Shown one piece after another: positions 1 through 6,195 of a stretch of DNA of 7,260 nucleotides. Source of the stretch: Bacteroidota bacterium. GTDB lineage: Bacteria > Bacteroidota > Bacteroidia > Flavobacteriales > Flavobacteriaceae. The notes under the pieces are model-generated. The model saw only the letters and a list, made by a program, of their open reading frames with translations, was not told the origin of the DNA and did no database searches. A program made the translations under genes and the position numbers. The stretch spans positions 1 through 7,260 of the forward strand of contig JAJRPL010000156.1 of assembly GCA_024280815.1 (NCBI GenBank), written 5' to 3'. The number at the start of each line of letters is the position of its first letter. Positions within the stretch are counted from its first letter, which is position 1.

Positions 1-76
1 AATTTTTAGACACTTCAAATATTTGCATTGCCAAATCAAATGATTTTTTATATGCTAATAAGTTTTGAAATTTCAT
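1..76 (-). CDS. Four helix bundle protein (23S rRNA intervening-sequence family), 5' part only
   Basis: An open frame starts at the ATG at 76-74 and runs off the left edge after 25 codons. Its N-terminus begins MKFQNLLAYKKSFDLA and continues MQIFEVSKN. This fits the start of the family found in 23S rRNA intervening sequences (TIGR02436/PF05635 type): a short aromatic/hydrophobic start, then an 'L.aYkkS.dLa..if..sk' first helix. Full members are usually about 110-130 aa and form small four-helix bundles; their cellular role is poorly known. An A/G-rich stretch just upstream of the ATG could serve as the initiation region. No TAnnTTTG box lies in the 59-bp gap to nqrD, so expression probably depends on read-through from the nqr operon (inference). 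The position is odd, because nqrE normally follows nqrD directly. The family call rests on only 25 residues. Confidence 0.72.
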   Translation of the reverse strand, partial: MKFQNLLAYKKSFDLAMQIFEVSKN

Positions 77-97
77 TTCTATTCTTTTTACTATTTT

Positions 98-132
98 ATT
101 TACTGCTAACTGAATACTGACCACTGCCAACT
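98..132 (-). repeat. Five tandem degenerate heptads, consensus AGTNNNC
   Basis: Read on the minus strand, 132 down to 98 divides exactly into five 7-bp units that all begin AGT. The first four end in C; the last ends in T. Variants include AGTTGGC, AGTGGTC and AGTTAGC. The array lies three bases after the nqrD stop codon and 21 bp before the ATG of the four-helix-bundle gene. The units are seen directly. That similar 'AGTTGGCAGT'-type heptad strings occur dispersed in Bacteroidota and cyanobacterial genomes is my recollection, not checked here. Confidence 0.75.
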
Positions 133-135
133 AGT

Positions 136-780
136 CTAATGCTCTATTAATGCTTCGTTTCTACTACGTTGTATCCAAATGATAATTCCTAATACAATTA
201 ATGCCATAGGTGCTAACAACATAAATCCGTTATTTTCATAACCAAAAGCATAAACTCCTGTTTTTGCAATTGGGTCTCCTAATACTTTAAATCCTAATAA
301 GGTACCAGAACCTAAAAGCTCTCTAAAGAAACCTACTATAATTAATATTACTCCATATCCTAATGAATTACCTATTCCATCTAGGAAAGCTTTCCATGGG
401 CCATTTGCCAAAGCAAAGGCTTCAAAACGCCCCATAATAATACAATTGGTAATGATTAATCCTACAAAAACAGATAAAGTTTTACTCAATTCATAAGCAA
501 AAGCTTTCAATACTAAATCAACGATAATTACTAAGGTTGCCACTACAATTAATTGCACTATAATTCTAATTTTTGAAGGAATGATGTTTCTCATTAATGA
601 GATAACAACATTTCCTATACCTAACACAAACAGCACGGCTATTGCCATTACAATAGATGCTTTCAATTCTGCCGTAATTGCCAATGCAGAACAAATACCT
701 AGTACTTGAATGGTAACAGGGTTATCATCTGTTAGCGGGTCTGTGATTAACTGTGCGTCTTTCTTTGATAAAAGTCCCAT
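136..780 (-). CDS. nqrD: Na+-translocating NADH:quinone oxidoreductase subunit D
   Basis: Integral membrane subunit of Na+-NQR (EC 7.2.1.1), which couples NADH oxidation and quinone reduction to Na+ export across the inner membrane. The product is 214 aa, close to the roughly 210 aa usual for NqrD, with about six hydrophobic segments. NqrD and NqrE together hold an intramembrane [2Fe-2S] cluster. The two expected NqrD cysteines are present: Cys30 in 'LGICSALA' and Cys113 in 'IITNCIIMGR', matching the spacing known for Vibrio NqrD. The family stretch 'GRFEAFALANGPW', at about residues 117-129, follows. The ATG lies one base after the nqrC stop codon, which indicates translational coupling and supports this start. 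The partner subunit NqrE is not in the window; a repeat and a foreign-looking gene come next instead. Confidence 0.97.
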   Translation of the reverse strand: MGLLSKKDAQLITDPLTDDNPVTIQVLGICSALAITAELKASIVMAIAVLFVLGIGNVVISLMRNIIPSKIRIIVQLIVVATLVIIVDLVLKAFAYELSKTLSVFVGLIITNCIIMGRFEAFALANGPWKAFLDGIGNSLGYGVILIIVGFFRELLGSGTLLGFKVLGDPIAKTGVYAFGYENNGFMLLAPMALIVLGIIIWIQRSRNEALIEH

Positions 781-781
781 A

Positions 782-1531
782 TTAATTTTTTAATGTTTTA
801 AAATAAGGTACATATTGTTTCAATTCTGATTTTAACATGGCTGTTACTCCATCTCCAGTAATGGTTGATCCTGCGATAGCATCTACTTCATTATCTGTTT
901 TATCTTTATTGATTGGATCATTATTTCCTTTTGCAACAGTAATTCCTGTAAAATTTCCATTAGGAGATTTTAAGTGCTCACCAATAAAATCGTCCATAAA
1001 GAAACGTTGTTTTATATTTGCACCTAAACCTGGCGTTTCGCCCTTATGATCAAAATAGGCTCCTTGAACTACCATGTCTTTATCCATAGCAACATATCCC
1101 CAGATAGCATCCCATAAACCTTTCCCTCTAATTGGAGCTATATAAAATATCTTGCCATCTTTTTCACCAATAAATAAGGGTAATTTTCTTTGATACGAAG
1201 CATCTTTTGCAGCTGTTTGCTCTTTTTTAATATCAATTAAATAAGCATTAGCATCTTCAGTTACCTTATCACCTTGAATAACGATTTGTTTTTTGATATA
1301 CTTTTTAAATTCACCAGCAACAATATCAGTACCAACAAAAATTGCACTGCTTTCATCATTATTATTTACACCCATTGCATATAGAATATTTTGTTGTTTT
1401 TCTATACGTTTATTTTCTTCAATATTAGGTTTTAAAGCCGATGCAGTAAAAGCCAATAATGAGCCTACAATTAATACCATACCAATGGCAAATAATATAG
1501 TGTATGAATTTTTATCTGTTCTTTTTTCCAT
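782..1531 (-). CDS. nqrC: Na+-translocating NADH:quinone oxidoreductase subunit C
   Basis: NqrC is anchored by one N-terminal membrane helix (about residues 11-31) and carries a covalently bound FMN in its periplasmic domain, passing electrons on within Na+-NQR. The product is 249 aa, normal for the family. Conserved blocks visible are 'GKGLWD' (137-141 region), 'DHKGETPGLGANI' (161-173) and the flavinylation site near the C-terminus, D217-A-I-A-G-S-T223-I-T. Thr223 would be the residue esterified to FMN by ApbE. The site reads AGST rather than the textbook SGAT, so the Thr is kept but its neighbours differ. The gene is separated from nqrB by a 57-bp spacer made largely of repeat, and it nearly abuts nqrD with a 1-base gap. 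No Shine-Dalgarno sequence is visible; an A-rich tract precedes the ATG. Confidence 0.97.
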   Translation of the reverse strand: MEKRTDKNSYTILFAIGMVLIVGSLLAFTASALKPNIEENKRIEKQQNILYAMGVNNNDESSAIFVGTDIVAGEFKKYIKKQIVIQGDKVTEDANAYLIDIKKEQTAAKDASYQRKLPLFIGEKDGKIFYIAPIRGKGLWDAIWGYVAMDKDMVVQGAYFDHKGETPGLGANIKQRFFMDDFIGEHLKSPNGNFTGITVAKGNNDPINKDKTDNEVDAIAGSTITGDGVTAMLKSELKQYVPYFKTLKN

Positions 1532-1546
1532 TTTTATTTTGTTGTT

Positions 1547-1588
1547 ACACAGGGCGTCACAGAGGACACACAGAGATTCACAGAGATT
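1547..1588 (-). repeat. Phased CTCTGTG/CACAG repeat filling the nqrB-nqrC spacer
   Basis: On the plus strand the word CACAG occurs at 1548, 1558, 1569 and 1579, so the steps are 10, 11 and 10 bp, about one DNA helical turn. Three of the four copies extend to CACAGAG; read in the operon's direction they are CTCTGTG. The array begins immediately after the nqrB stop codon and ends about 16 bp before the nqrC ATG, so it takes up most of the 57-bp spacer. It is transcribed within the operon. I recall similar 'CTCTGTG' strings as dispersed repeats in Bacteroidota, but cannot verify this here. It is too short and irregular to be a CRISPR. Confidence 0.75.
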
Positions 1589-2815
1589 TTAAGCCGTTTT
1601 AACTTTTATACGTTTTAATCTTTTCTTTACATTGCCTTGTACTACATAATGATCAATAGTTGGTGCAAATACATTCATTAATAGAATTGCCAACATTACA
1701 CCTTCTGGATAGGCAGGGTTAAATACTCTAATCATAATGGATAAAAATCCGATTAGGAATCCGTAAATCCATTTTCCTTTATTGGTTTGTGATGCCGTTA
1801 CTGGGTCAGTTGCCATATAGACAACTCCAAAAGCAAAACCACCAATTAATAAATGATGCCAAAAATTGGTACTCATTAAACTATAAAATTTACTTCCTTC
1901 ACCAATCCAACCTGCATCAGCAATACCGTTAAATATCAATCCCATTGCCAACGCACCCAACGTTGCACTTAGCATGATTCTCCAACTTCCTATTTTTGAA
2001 AAAATTAAAAATAACCCGCCAAGTAAAATCAATAAAGTTGATGTTTCACCCACAGAGCCAGGAATAAAACCGTAGAACATATCCCAAACAGAATGTACGA
2101 CTTCTTTACCTTGTGCTAGCGTTCCTAAAAGTGTTTCGCCTGAAATGGCATCTACTTCTGCACCTGCTAAAATTTCATTGGTTCTTTCTACGGCACCATT
2201 TACCCAAACTTTATCACCACTCATCCAAGTAGGATAAGCAAAGAATAAAAAGGCTCTAATAGTTAATGCAGGGTTTAGAATATTCATACCCGTCCCTCCA
2301 AATACTTCTTTACCAATGACAACACCAAAAATTACAGCAACTGAAAGCATCCATAACGGAATATCAATCGGTACAATTAAAGGCACTAACATACCTGTCA
2401 CTAAATAACCTTCCTCTACTTCGTGCCCTTTAATAATGGCGAAAATAAATTCAACACCAAGACCTACTCCATAAGATATGATGATCAATGGTAGAATTTT
2501 CCAAAAGCCAACCATAAAATTGTCTAATGTCCAAAATTCTGGACTAAAAAAGCCTCCTGTTACGGCTTGAATATTCCCAAAAGCTAAATGATGTTGGTAC
2601 CCTGCATTGAACATTCCGAAAATAACTAACGGAATTAATGCCATAATCACGGTATTCATTGTTCGTTTTAAATCATCAACCGATTTAATATGCGTACCAG
2701 CATGCGTCGTGTCATTTGGCGTATATAAAAAAGTATGCAATGCATTAAAAGCTGGAGCAACTTTTGTACCCTTGTACTTTTCTTTTAAATTGTGTAAGTT
2801 TTGTTTTAAACCCAT
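1589..2815 (-). CDS. nqrB: Na+-translocating NADH:quinone oxidoreductase subunit B
   Basis: NqrB is the large membrane subunit of Na+-NQR. It carries a covalent FMN and, from work on Vibrio, riboflavin, and takes part in Na+ translocation and quinone reduction. The product is 408 aa with about ten hydrophobic segments. Conserved stretches visible include 'GYLVTGMLVPLIVP' (136-149), 'FGVVIGKEVFGGTGMNILNP' (163-182), 'AFLFFAYPTWMSGD' (188-201), 'MATDPVTASQT' (334-344) and 'NVFAPTIDHY' (381-390). The FMN-attachment site reads D222-A-I-S-G-E-T228. Thr228 is in the right place, but Glu227 replaces the Ala of the usual SGAT motif. The gene starts 10 bp after the nqrA stop codon, consistent with cotranscription. 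The reading frame is intact, so this looks like a working gene. Confidence 0.97.
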   Translation of the reverse strand: MGLKQNLHNLKEKYKGTKVAPAFNALHTFLYTPNDTTHAGTHIKSVDDLKRTMNTVIMALIPLVIFGMFNAGYQHHLAFGNIQAVTGGFFSPEFWTLDNFMVGFWKILPLIIISYGVGLGVEFIFAIIKGHEVEEGYLVTGMLVPLIVPIDIPLWMLSVAVIFGVVIGKEVFGGTGMNILNPALTIRAFLFFAYPTWMSGDKVWVNGAVERTNEILAGAEVDAISGETLLGTLAQGKEVVHSVWDMFYGFIPGSVGETSTLLILLGGLFLIFSKIGSWRIMLSATLGALAMGLIFNGIADAGWIGEGSKFYSLMSTNFWHHLLIGGFAFGVVYMATDPVTASQTNKGKWIYGFLIGFLSIMIRVFNPAYPEGVMLAILLMNVFAPTIDHYVVQGNVKKRLKRIKVKTA

Positions 2816-2825
2816 TGTTATTTTT

Positions 2826-4172
2826 TTAACCTATTTCTTCTAACATTAAATCCAACCCTTCTCTAATAATTTTTTGATGTGGCTGTTTAGAAACACACAC
2901 AAATTCTGTCAATGCAAAATCTTCAGGTGCAACTTCATACATTCCCAACGCTTCCATTTCATCTAAATCTTTATACATGCAAGCTTTTAAGATTTGCATC
3001 GGATAAATATCTAACGGAAACACATCTTCATACATTCCTGTCATTACAAAAGCACGATGTTCACCATTGGTATTAGTATTTAAATTGAATTTTTTATTAG
3101 GAAACATCCATGAAAATGTCAATGCCCTTGTAGGAGATATTTTATTAAAAACTGGTTTTGCCCATCCGAAAAAGTCATAATCATCACCTTCTGGAATGGC
3201 AGTAATTTGATTATCATAATAGCCTATACTACCTTCTTGAGTAACTTGAGATCCAGAAAGCACATTACCACTTATAATTCTAGTATTTTTTTCTAAATTT
3301 TCAGCTACTATATCTGCAATATTTGTTCCTGCAATTACCTCAACATAACCTGTTTTTATAAATTGAGCACCTGTTAAAGCAATAGTTCTTTTAATATTGA
3401 ATTTTCCTGTAAGCAACAACTCTCCTATCACTACTAAATCTTGTGGAGTCACCACCCAAACAACTTCACCTTTATTAATAGGATCAATTTTTGCAATTTG
3501 AGTACCTACGTTTCCACTTGGGTGTGGTCCAGAAACTTTATGTATCGTTGCCCCAGAAACACCTGCTAAAGGTGAGGTTGAATTTTTACCAACAGAAACA
3601 TGTACTTTACCAGTAGTTAATTTTGTAAGTGCTGTAACTGCGACTTGCAATTCAGCTTCTTTGCCTTTTAACGTATAATCATAATCTGTTGCTAAAGGAG
3701 CACTGGCATAGCCTGAAATAAAAATTGCTTTGGGTGCTTGTTCAGGGTTTGCAATTACATCATAAGGACGCTTTTTAATAAACGGCCAACAACCCGATGC
3801 TAATAATTTTGTTTTAACCTCTTCAGTAGACATATTTGCAACATCACTTTTACCAAAATCATGATACGTTTGTGGCTTATCAGCCATTATTTTCAGCTCT
3901 AAAACCTTACGCTTTTCACCTCTTACAATTTCAATAAGCTCACCACTTACTGGAGAAGGAAATAAAACTTTATCATTTGATTTTGCATGAAATAATGCCT
4001 CTCCTGCTTTTACTTTAGCTCCAACTTTCACTAAAAGTTTTGGTGTAATTTTATGAAAATCATCAGGATTTACAGCATAAATACTACTTATAGTAAGTGG
4101 CGTTGTCGTTTGACTTGCTTCACCAATAAGTTTAATATCTAAGCCTTTTTTAATACGAATGTCTTGTGACAT
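2826..4172 (-). CDS. nqrA: Na+-translocating NADH:quinone oxidoreductase subunit A
   Basis: NqrA is the cytoplasm-facing, peripheral subunit of Na+-NQR and has been linked to ubiquinone binding. The product is 448 aa, the usual length, and has no membrane helix. The N-terminus 'IRIKKGLDIKLIGEA' and the biotinyl/lipoyl-like hammerhead region with 'VGAKVKAGEALF' (50-61) and 'SPVSGEL' (73-79) are typical. Also typical are the family block 'CWPFIKKRPYDVIA' (128-141) and a later glycine-rich 'SGATIHKVSGPHPSGNVGT' segment; its SGAT is not a flavin site as far as known. It is the first gene of the operon. The ATG is supported by family-like residues directly after it and by a promoter box about 37 bases upstream. 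It is divergent from the T9SS plug gene. Confidence 0.97.
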   Translation of the reverse strand: MSQDIRIKKGLDIKLIGEASQTTTPLTISSIYAVNPDDFHKITPKLLVKVGAKVKAGEALFHAKSNDKVLFPSPVSGELIEIVRGEKRKVLELKIMADKPQTYHDFGKSDVANMSTEEVKTKLLASGCWPFIKKRPYDVIANPEQAPKAIFISGYASAPLATDYDYTLKGKEAELQVAVTALTKLTTGKVHVSVGKNSTSPLAGVSGATIHKVSGPHPSGNVGTQIAKIDPINKGEVVWVVTPQDLVVIGELLLTGKFNIKRTIALTGAQFIKTGYVEVIAGTNIADIVAENLEKNTRIISGNVLSGSQVTQEGSIGYYDNQITAIPEGDDYDFFGWAKPVFNKISPTRALTFSWMFPNKKFNLNTNTNGEHRAFVMTGMYEDVFPLDIYPMQILKACMYKDLDEMEALGMYEVAPEDFALTEFVCVSKQPHQKIIREGLDLMLEEIG

Positions 4173-4209
4173 AAATTAAGATTTGGATTTATTGTCTCTA
4201 AAAAACGTG

Positions 4210-4217
4210 CAAATTTA
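4210..4217 (-). promoter_or_regulatory. Putative -7 box of the nqr operon promoter
   Basis: On the minus strand this reads TAAATTTG, a perfect match to the Bacteroidota -7 consensus TAnnTTTG. It ends 37 bases before the nqrA ATG, implying a leader of about 30 nt. I find no convincing -33 TTG at the expected distance, so the call rests on the box and its position. Confidence 0.5.
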
Positions 4218-4275
4218 AATATTTTGTATTTGTTATTTGCTTTTTTACAGTATAAATATTTATTTATATCGAATC

Positions 4276-4304
4276 TAAATAAGTAGATTACTTTCACTTA
4301 TTTA
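4276..4304. promoter_or_regulatory. 9-bp perfect inverted repeat between divergent promoters
   Basis: TAAATAAGT at 4276-4284 and ACTTATTTA at 4296-4304 are exact reverse complements separated by 11 bases. Half-site centres are 20 bp apart, about two helical turns, which would suit a dimeric DNA-binding protein. The site lies between the two divergent -7 boxes, just upstream of where the -33 region of the plus-strand promoter would be. The half-sites are AT-rich, so chance is possible. An operator role is inference. Confidence 0.35.
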
Positions 4305-4335
4305 CACACTTTACAGATAGTAAACTGATTTTCAT

Positions 4336-4343
4336 TAATTTTG
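4336..4343 (+). promoter_or_regulatory. Putative -7 box for the T9SS plug gene
   Basis: TAATTTTG matches TAnnTTTG exactly and ends 36 bases before the ATG at 4380. That is almost the same geometry as the divergent nqrA box. A -33 TTG is not evident. An in-frame TTG at 4341 lies inside this box, which argues against using it as a start codon. Confidence 0.5.
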
Positions 4344-4379
4344 GTATATCTTTTGCTTTTAAATAATAAAAAACCACAA

Positions 4380-5627
4380 ATGCTCAAGTCTTTTTTTCTG
4401 CTATTCATCCTTTTCATTGGTAGCTTCAGCAATGCTCAAAGCGAGGTTATTGTTGACCCCCCTTCGTATATAAAAACTATAGTCTTACGTTCAAGACTAA
4501 CCAATAACTTTTCACCAATTGTAAAATTAGGAGAATCCTTGATTTTAGAATTTGATGACTTGAGCGACAGCCAAGAGCAATACACTTATAAAATTGAACA
4601 TTATGATTACAACTGGAAGGTTTCTAATTTAATAGATACTCAATTTATAAATGGTTATGCTTCTGATTGGATAAGAGATTTTGAAAACTCTTTTAATACT
4701 GTACAGCCTTACACTCATCATAGACTACAAATACCAAACGATAAAACCAACATAAAATTAAGTGGAAATTATTTAATCACCATTACAAACGAAGATGATG
4801 AGGTTCTTTTTACGAGACCTTTTATAATCTACCAACCTAAAGTTACTGTCGGAGTAAGCGTACATAAGAGTAGAGATGTTTCAAATATAAATTCTAAACA
4901 TAATATTGAATTTTCTATCAATCACCCCGATTTACGCATCAACAACCCAAGTCAAGAAATTAAAGTAGCCGTCTATCAAAATCAAGATTGGAATACCGCA
5001 ATAACAAATATAAAACCACAATTTTACAAAGGCAACCAACTACTTTATAAATATTCTGATAAAGTTTCTTTTTGGGCTGGCAACGAATACTTGTTTTTTG
5101 ACACCAAAGAAATAAGAAACGCCACAAATAACATTGCCAAAACTAGACTTGACGGTCTTTTTCAAACCTATTTATACACTGATGAAATGCGTAAAAACAA
5201 GCCCTACACTTTTTACCCAGACATCAATGGTAATTTTGTAATCAGAACTATCGATAGCGACAATACTGCATCAGAAGCCGATTATTCACAGGTACATTTC
5301 GCTTTAGAAGCCTTAACGGATGTTAGTGAAAATGCAATTTATGTCTATGGCGATTTTAACGATTGGCAATTGAATGACGAAAATAAAATGACCTATAATG
5401 AAGACTATAAAATCTATACATGTACGCTATTATTAAAACAGGGTTTTTATAATTACAGCTATGTAACAGCTAACGATAAAGGAGAAATAAACAATCGTGC
5501 TATTGAAGGTTCATTTTACCAGACTGAAAATGATTATTCAGTATTGGTGTATTACAGACCAATAGGTAGTAGATATGACCAAATAATTGGTTACGGTAAA
5601 GCAAATTCAGAAAATTTACGCAACTAA
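4380..5627 (+). CDS. Type IX secretion system plug protein (DUF5103 family)
   Basis: The product is 415 aa from the ATG at 4380. This start is chosen because it gives a clean signal peptide: MLKSFF, a hydrophobic core, then 'FSNAQ' with likely cleavage after about residue 19. In-frame extension to an upstream TTG would put a charged, asparagine-rich stretch before the signal and overlap the promoter box. The protein matches the Bacteroidota DUF5103 family: an N-terminal beta-rich region ('YTYKIEHYDYNWK', 'IRDFENSFNT'), the family segment 'WAGNEYLFFDTKEIRN' (232-247), and a C-terminal early-set/CBM48-like domain with 'VYGDFNDWQL' (322-331). In structural work on T9SS, such a plug closes the periplasmic mouth of the giant outer-membrane translocon SprA. 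A periplasmic location fits the signal peptide. It stands alone or with apaG; no other secretion gene is visible. Confidence 0.88.
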   Translation: MLKSFFLLFILFIGSFSNAQSEVIVDPPSYIKTIVLRSRLTNNFSPIVKLGESLILEFDDLSDSQEQYTYKIEHYDYNWKVSNLIDTQFINGYASDWIRDFENSFNTVQPYTHHRLQIPNDKTNIKLSGNYLITITNEDDEVLFTRPFIIYQPKVTVGVSVHKSRDVSNINSKHNIEFSINHPDLRINNPSQEIKVAVYQNQDWNTAITNIKPQFYKGNQLLYKYSDKVSFWAGNEYLFFDTKEIRNATNNIAKTRLDGLFQTYLYTDEMRKNKPYTFYPDINGNFVIRTIDSDNTASEADYSQVHFALEALTDVSENAIYVYGDFNDWQLNDENKMTYNEDYKIYTCTLLLKQGFYNYSYVTANDKGEINNRAIEGSFYQTENDYSVLVYYRPIGSRYDQIIGYGKANSENLRN

Positions 5628-5682
5628 AATACAATTTGAGCGTCTACTAAGTAAATACATAAGTAGTTAAAGATAAAAAACA

Positions 5683-5690
5683 TATCTTTG
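5683..5690 (+). promoter_or_regulatory. Putative -7 box upstream of apaG
   Basis: TATCTTTG is a perfect TAnnTTTG match, 25 bases before the apaG ATG, in the 88-bp gap after the plug gene. It suggests apaG can be transcribed independently. No clear -33 TTG is seen. Confidence 0.5.
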
Positions 5691-5715
5691 TTATAAATAA
5701 TTCTCAGGATACAAA

Positions 5716-6102
5716 ATGGTTCAACAAGTAACAAATGGAATTAAAATTTCTGTACAAACAAATTTTGAAGGCGTTTGCCATCAAAATAACAGAATGTGTT
5801 TTTCATTTAGCTATAGTATTACTATTGAGAATCAAAGTAATGATTCGGTACAATTGGTAAGTAGACATTGGGAAATTTTTGACGCTCTAAATAATCTTGA
5901 AATTGTTGAAGGCGAAGGTGTTATTGGTGAAAAACCAATTCTAGCCCCAAAAATGAGTTATACTTACAGATCGTTTTGTAATCTTTCTTCCCCTACCGGA
6001 TCTATGAAAGGGCATTATAATATGATTAATTTTTCGACTACCAAAAATTTTAAAGTACACATCCCCACTTTTCAATTATCAATTCCTGCTATTTCGAATT
6101 AA
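5716..6102 (+). CDS. apaG: ApaG domain protein
   Basis: The product is 128 aa, the usual size for ApaG, a single fibronectin-III-like beta-sandwich protein. Characteristic features are 'YSITIENQSNDSVQLVSRHW' (33-52), the 'GEGVIGEKPIL' loop (66-76) that follows the HW strand, and 'SSPTGSMKGHYNMI' (91-104). Databases often label it a Co2+/Mg2+ efflux protein from an old Salmonella genetic link. The sequence has no membrane segment, so it cannot itself be a transporter, and its true biochemical role is uncertain. The same fold occurs in eukaryotic F-box and other proteins as a binding module. The ATG is followed directly by family-like sequence. No operon partner is obvious beyond the upstream plug gene on the same strand. 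Confidence 0.93.
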   Translation: MVQQVTNGIKISVQTNFEGVCHQNNRMCFSFSYSITIENQSNDSVQLVSRHWEIFDALNNLEIVEGEGVIGEKPILAPKMSYTYRSFCNLSSPTGSMKGHYNMINFSTTKNFKVHIPTFQLSIPAISN

Positions 6103-6195
6103 AAATCCCATACTAAAAGCTCAACTAGGTAACTTCGATTAAAACAATGTATTAATTTCGTTAGCTCAAAGGAAAGATGTTTGTGAAAATTCAAT

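Noticed and set aside
1..135. Diversity-generating retroelement (its Avd accessory protein is also a four-helix bundle)
   Set aside because: No reverse transcriptase, template repeat or variable repeat is visible, and the 25 residues fit the 23S rRNA intervening-sequence family start; the window edge prevents a full exclusion.
837..1049. Plus-strand open frame of 70 codons
   Set aside because: It lies wholly antisense to nqrC, whose product has clear family motifs through this region; the plus-strand translation shows no recognisable domain.
1547..1588. CRISPR-like array
   Set aside because: Units are only 5-7 bp at 10-11 bp steps, with no spacer-length unique segments and no cas genes.
1293..1592. 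Plus-strand open frame of 99 codons with a hydrophobic stretch
   Set aside because: Antisense to the nqrC N-terminus; the hydrophobic run is the complement of the NqrC membrane helix region, and its tail merely reads the CACAG repeat.
2607..2843. Plus-strand open frame of 78 codons across the nqrA-nqrB junction
   Set aside because: Antisense to the conserved nqrB start and the nqrA stop; no initiation context and no family resemblance.
4341..4379. Earlier TTG start for the T9SS plug gene
   Set aside because: The TTG falls inside the TAATTTTG promoter box, and the added 13 residues would precede an otherwise ideal signal peptide beginning at the ATG at 4380.
5641..5668. Short inverted repeat CTACT/AGTAG upstream of apaG
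   Set aside because: Only 5 bp of perfect pairing in AT-rich sequence; no more than expected by chance.
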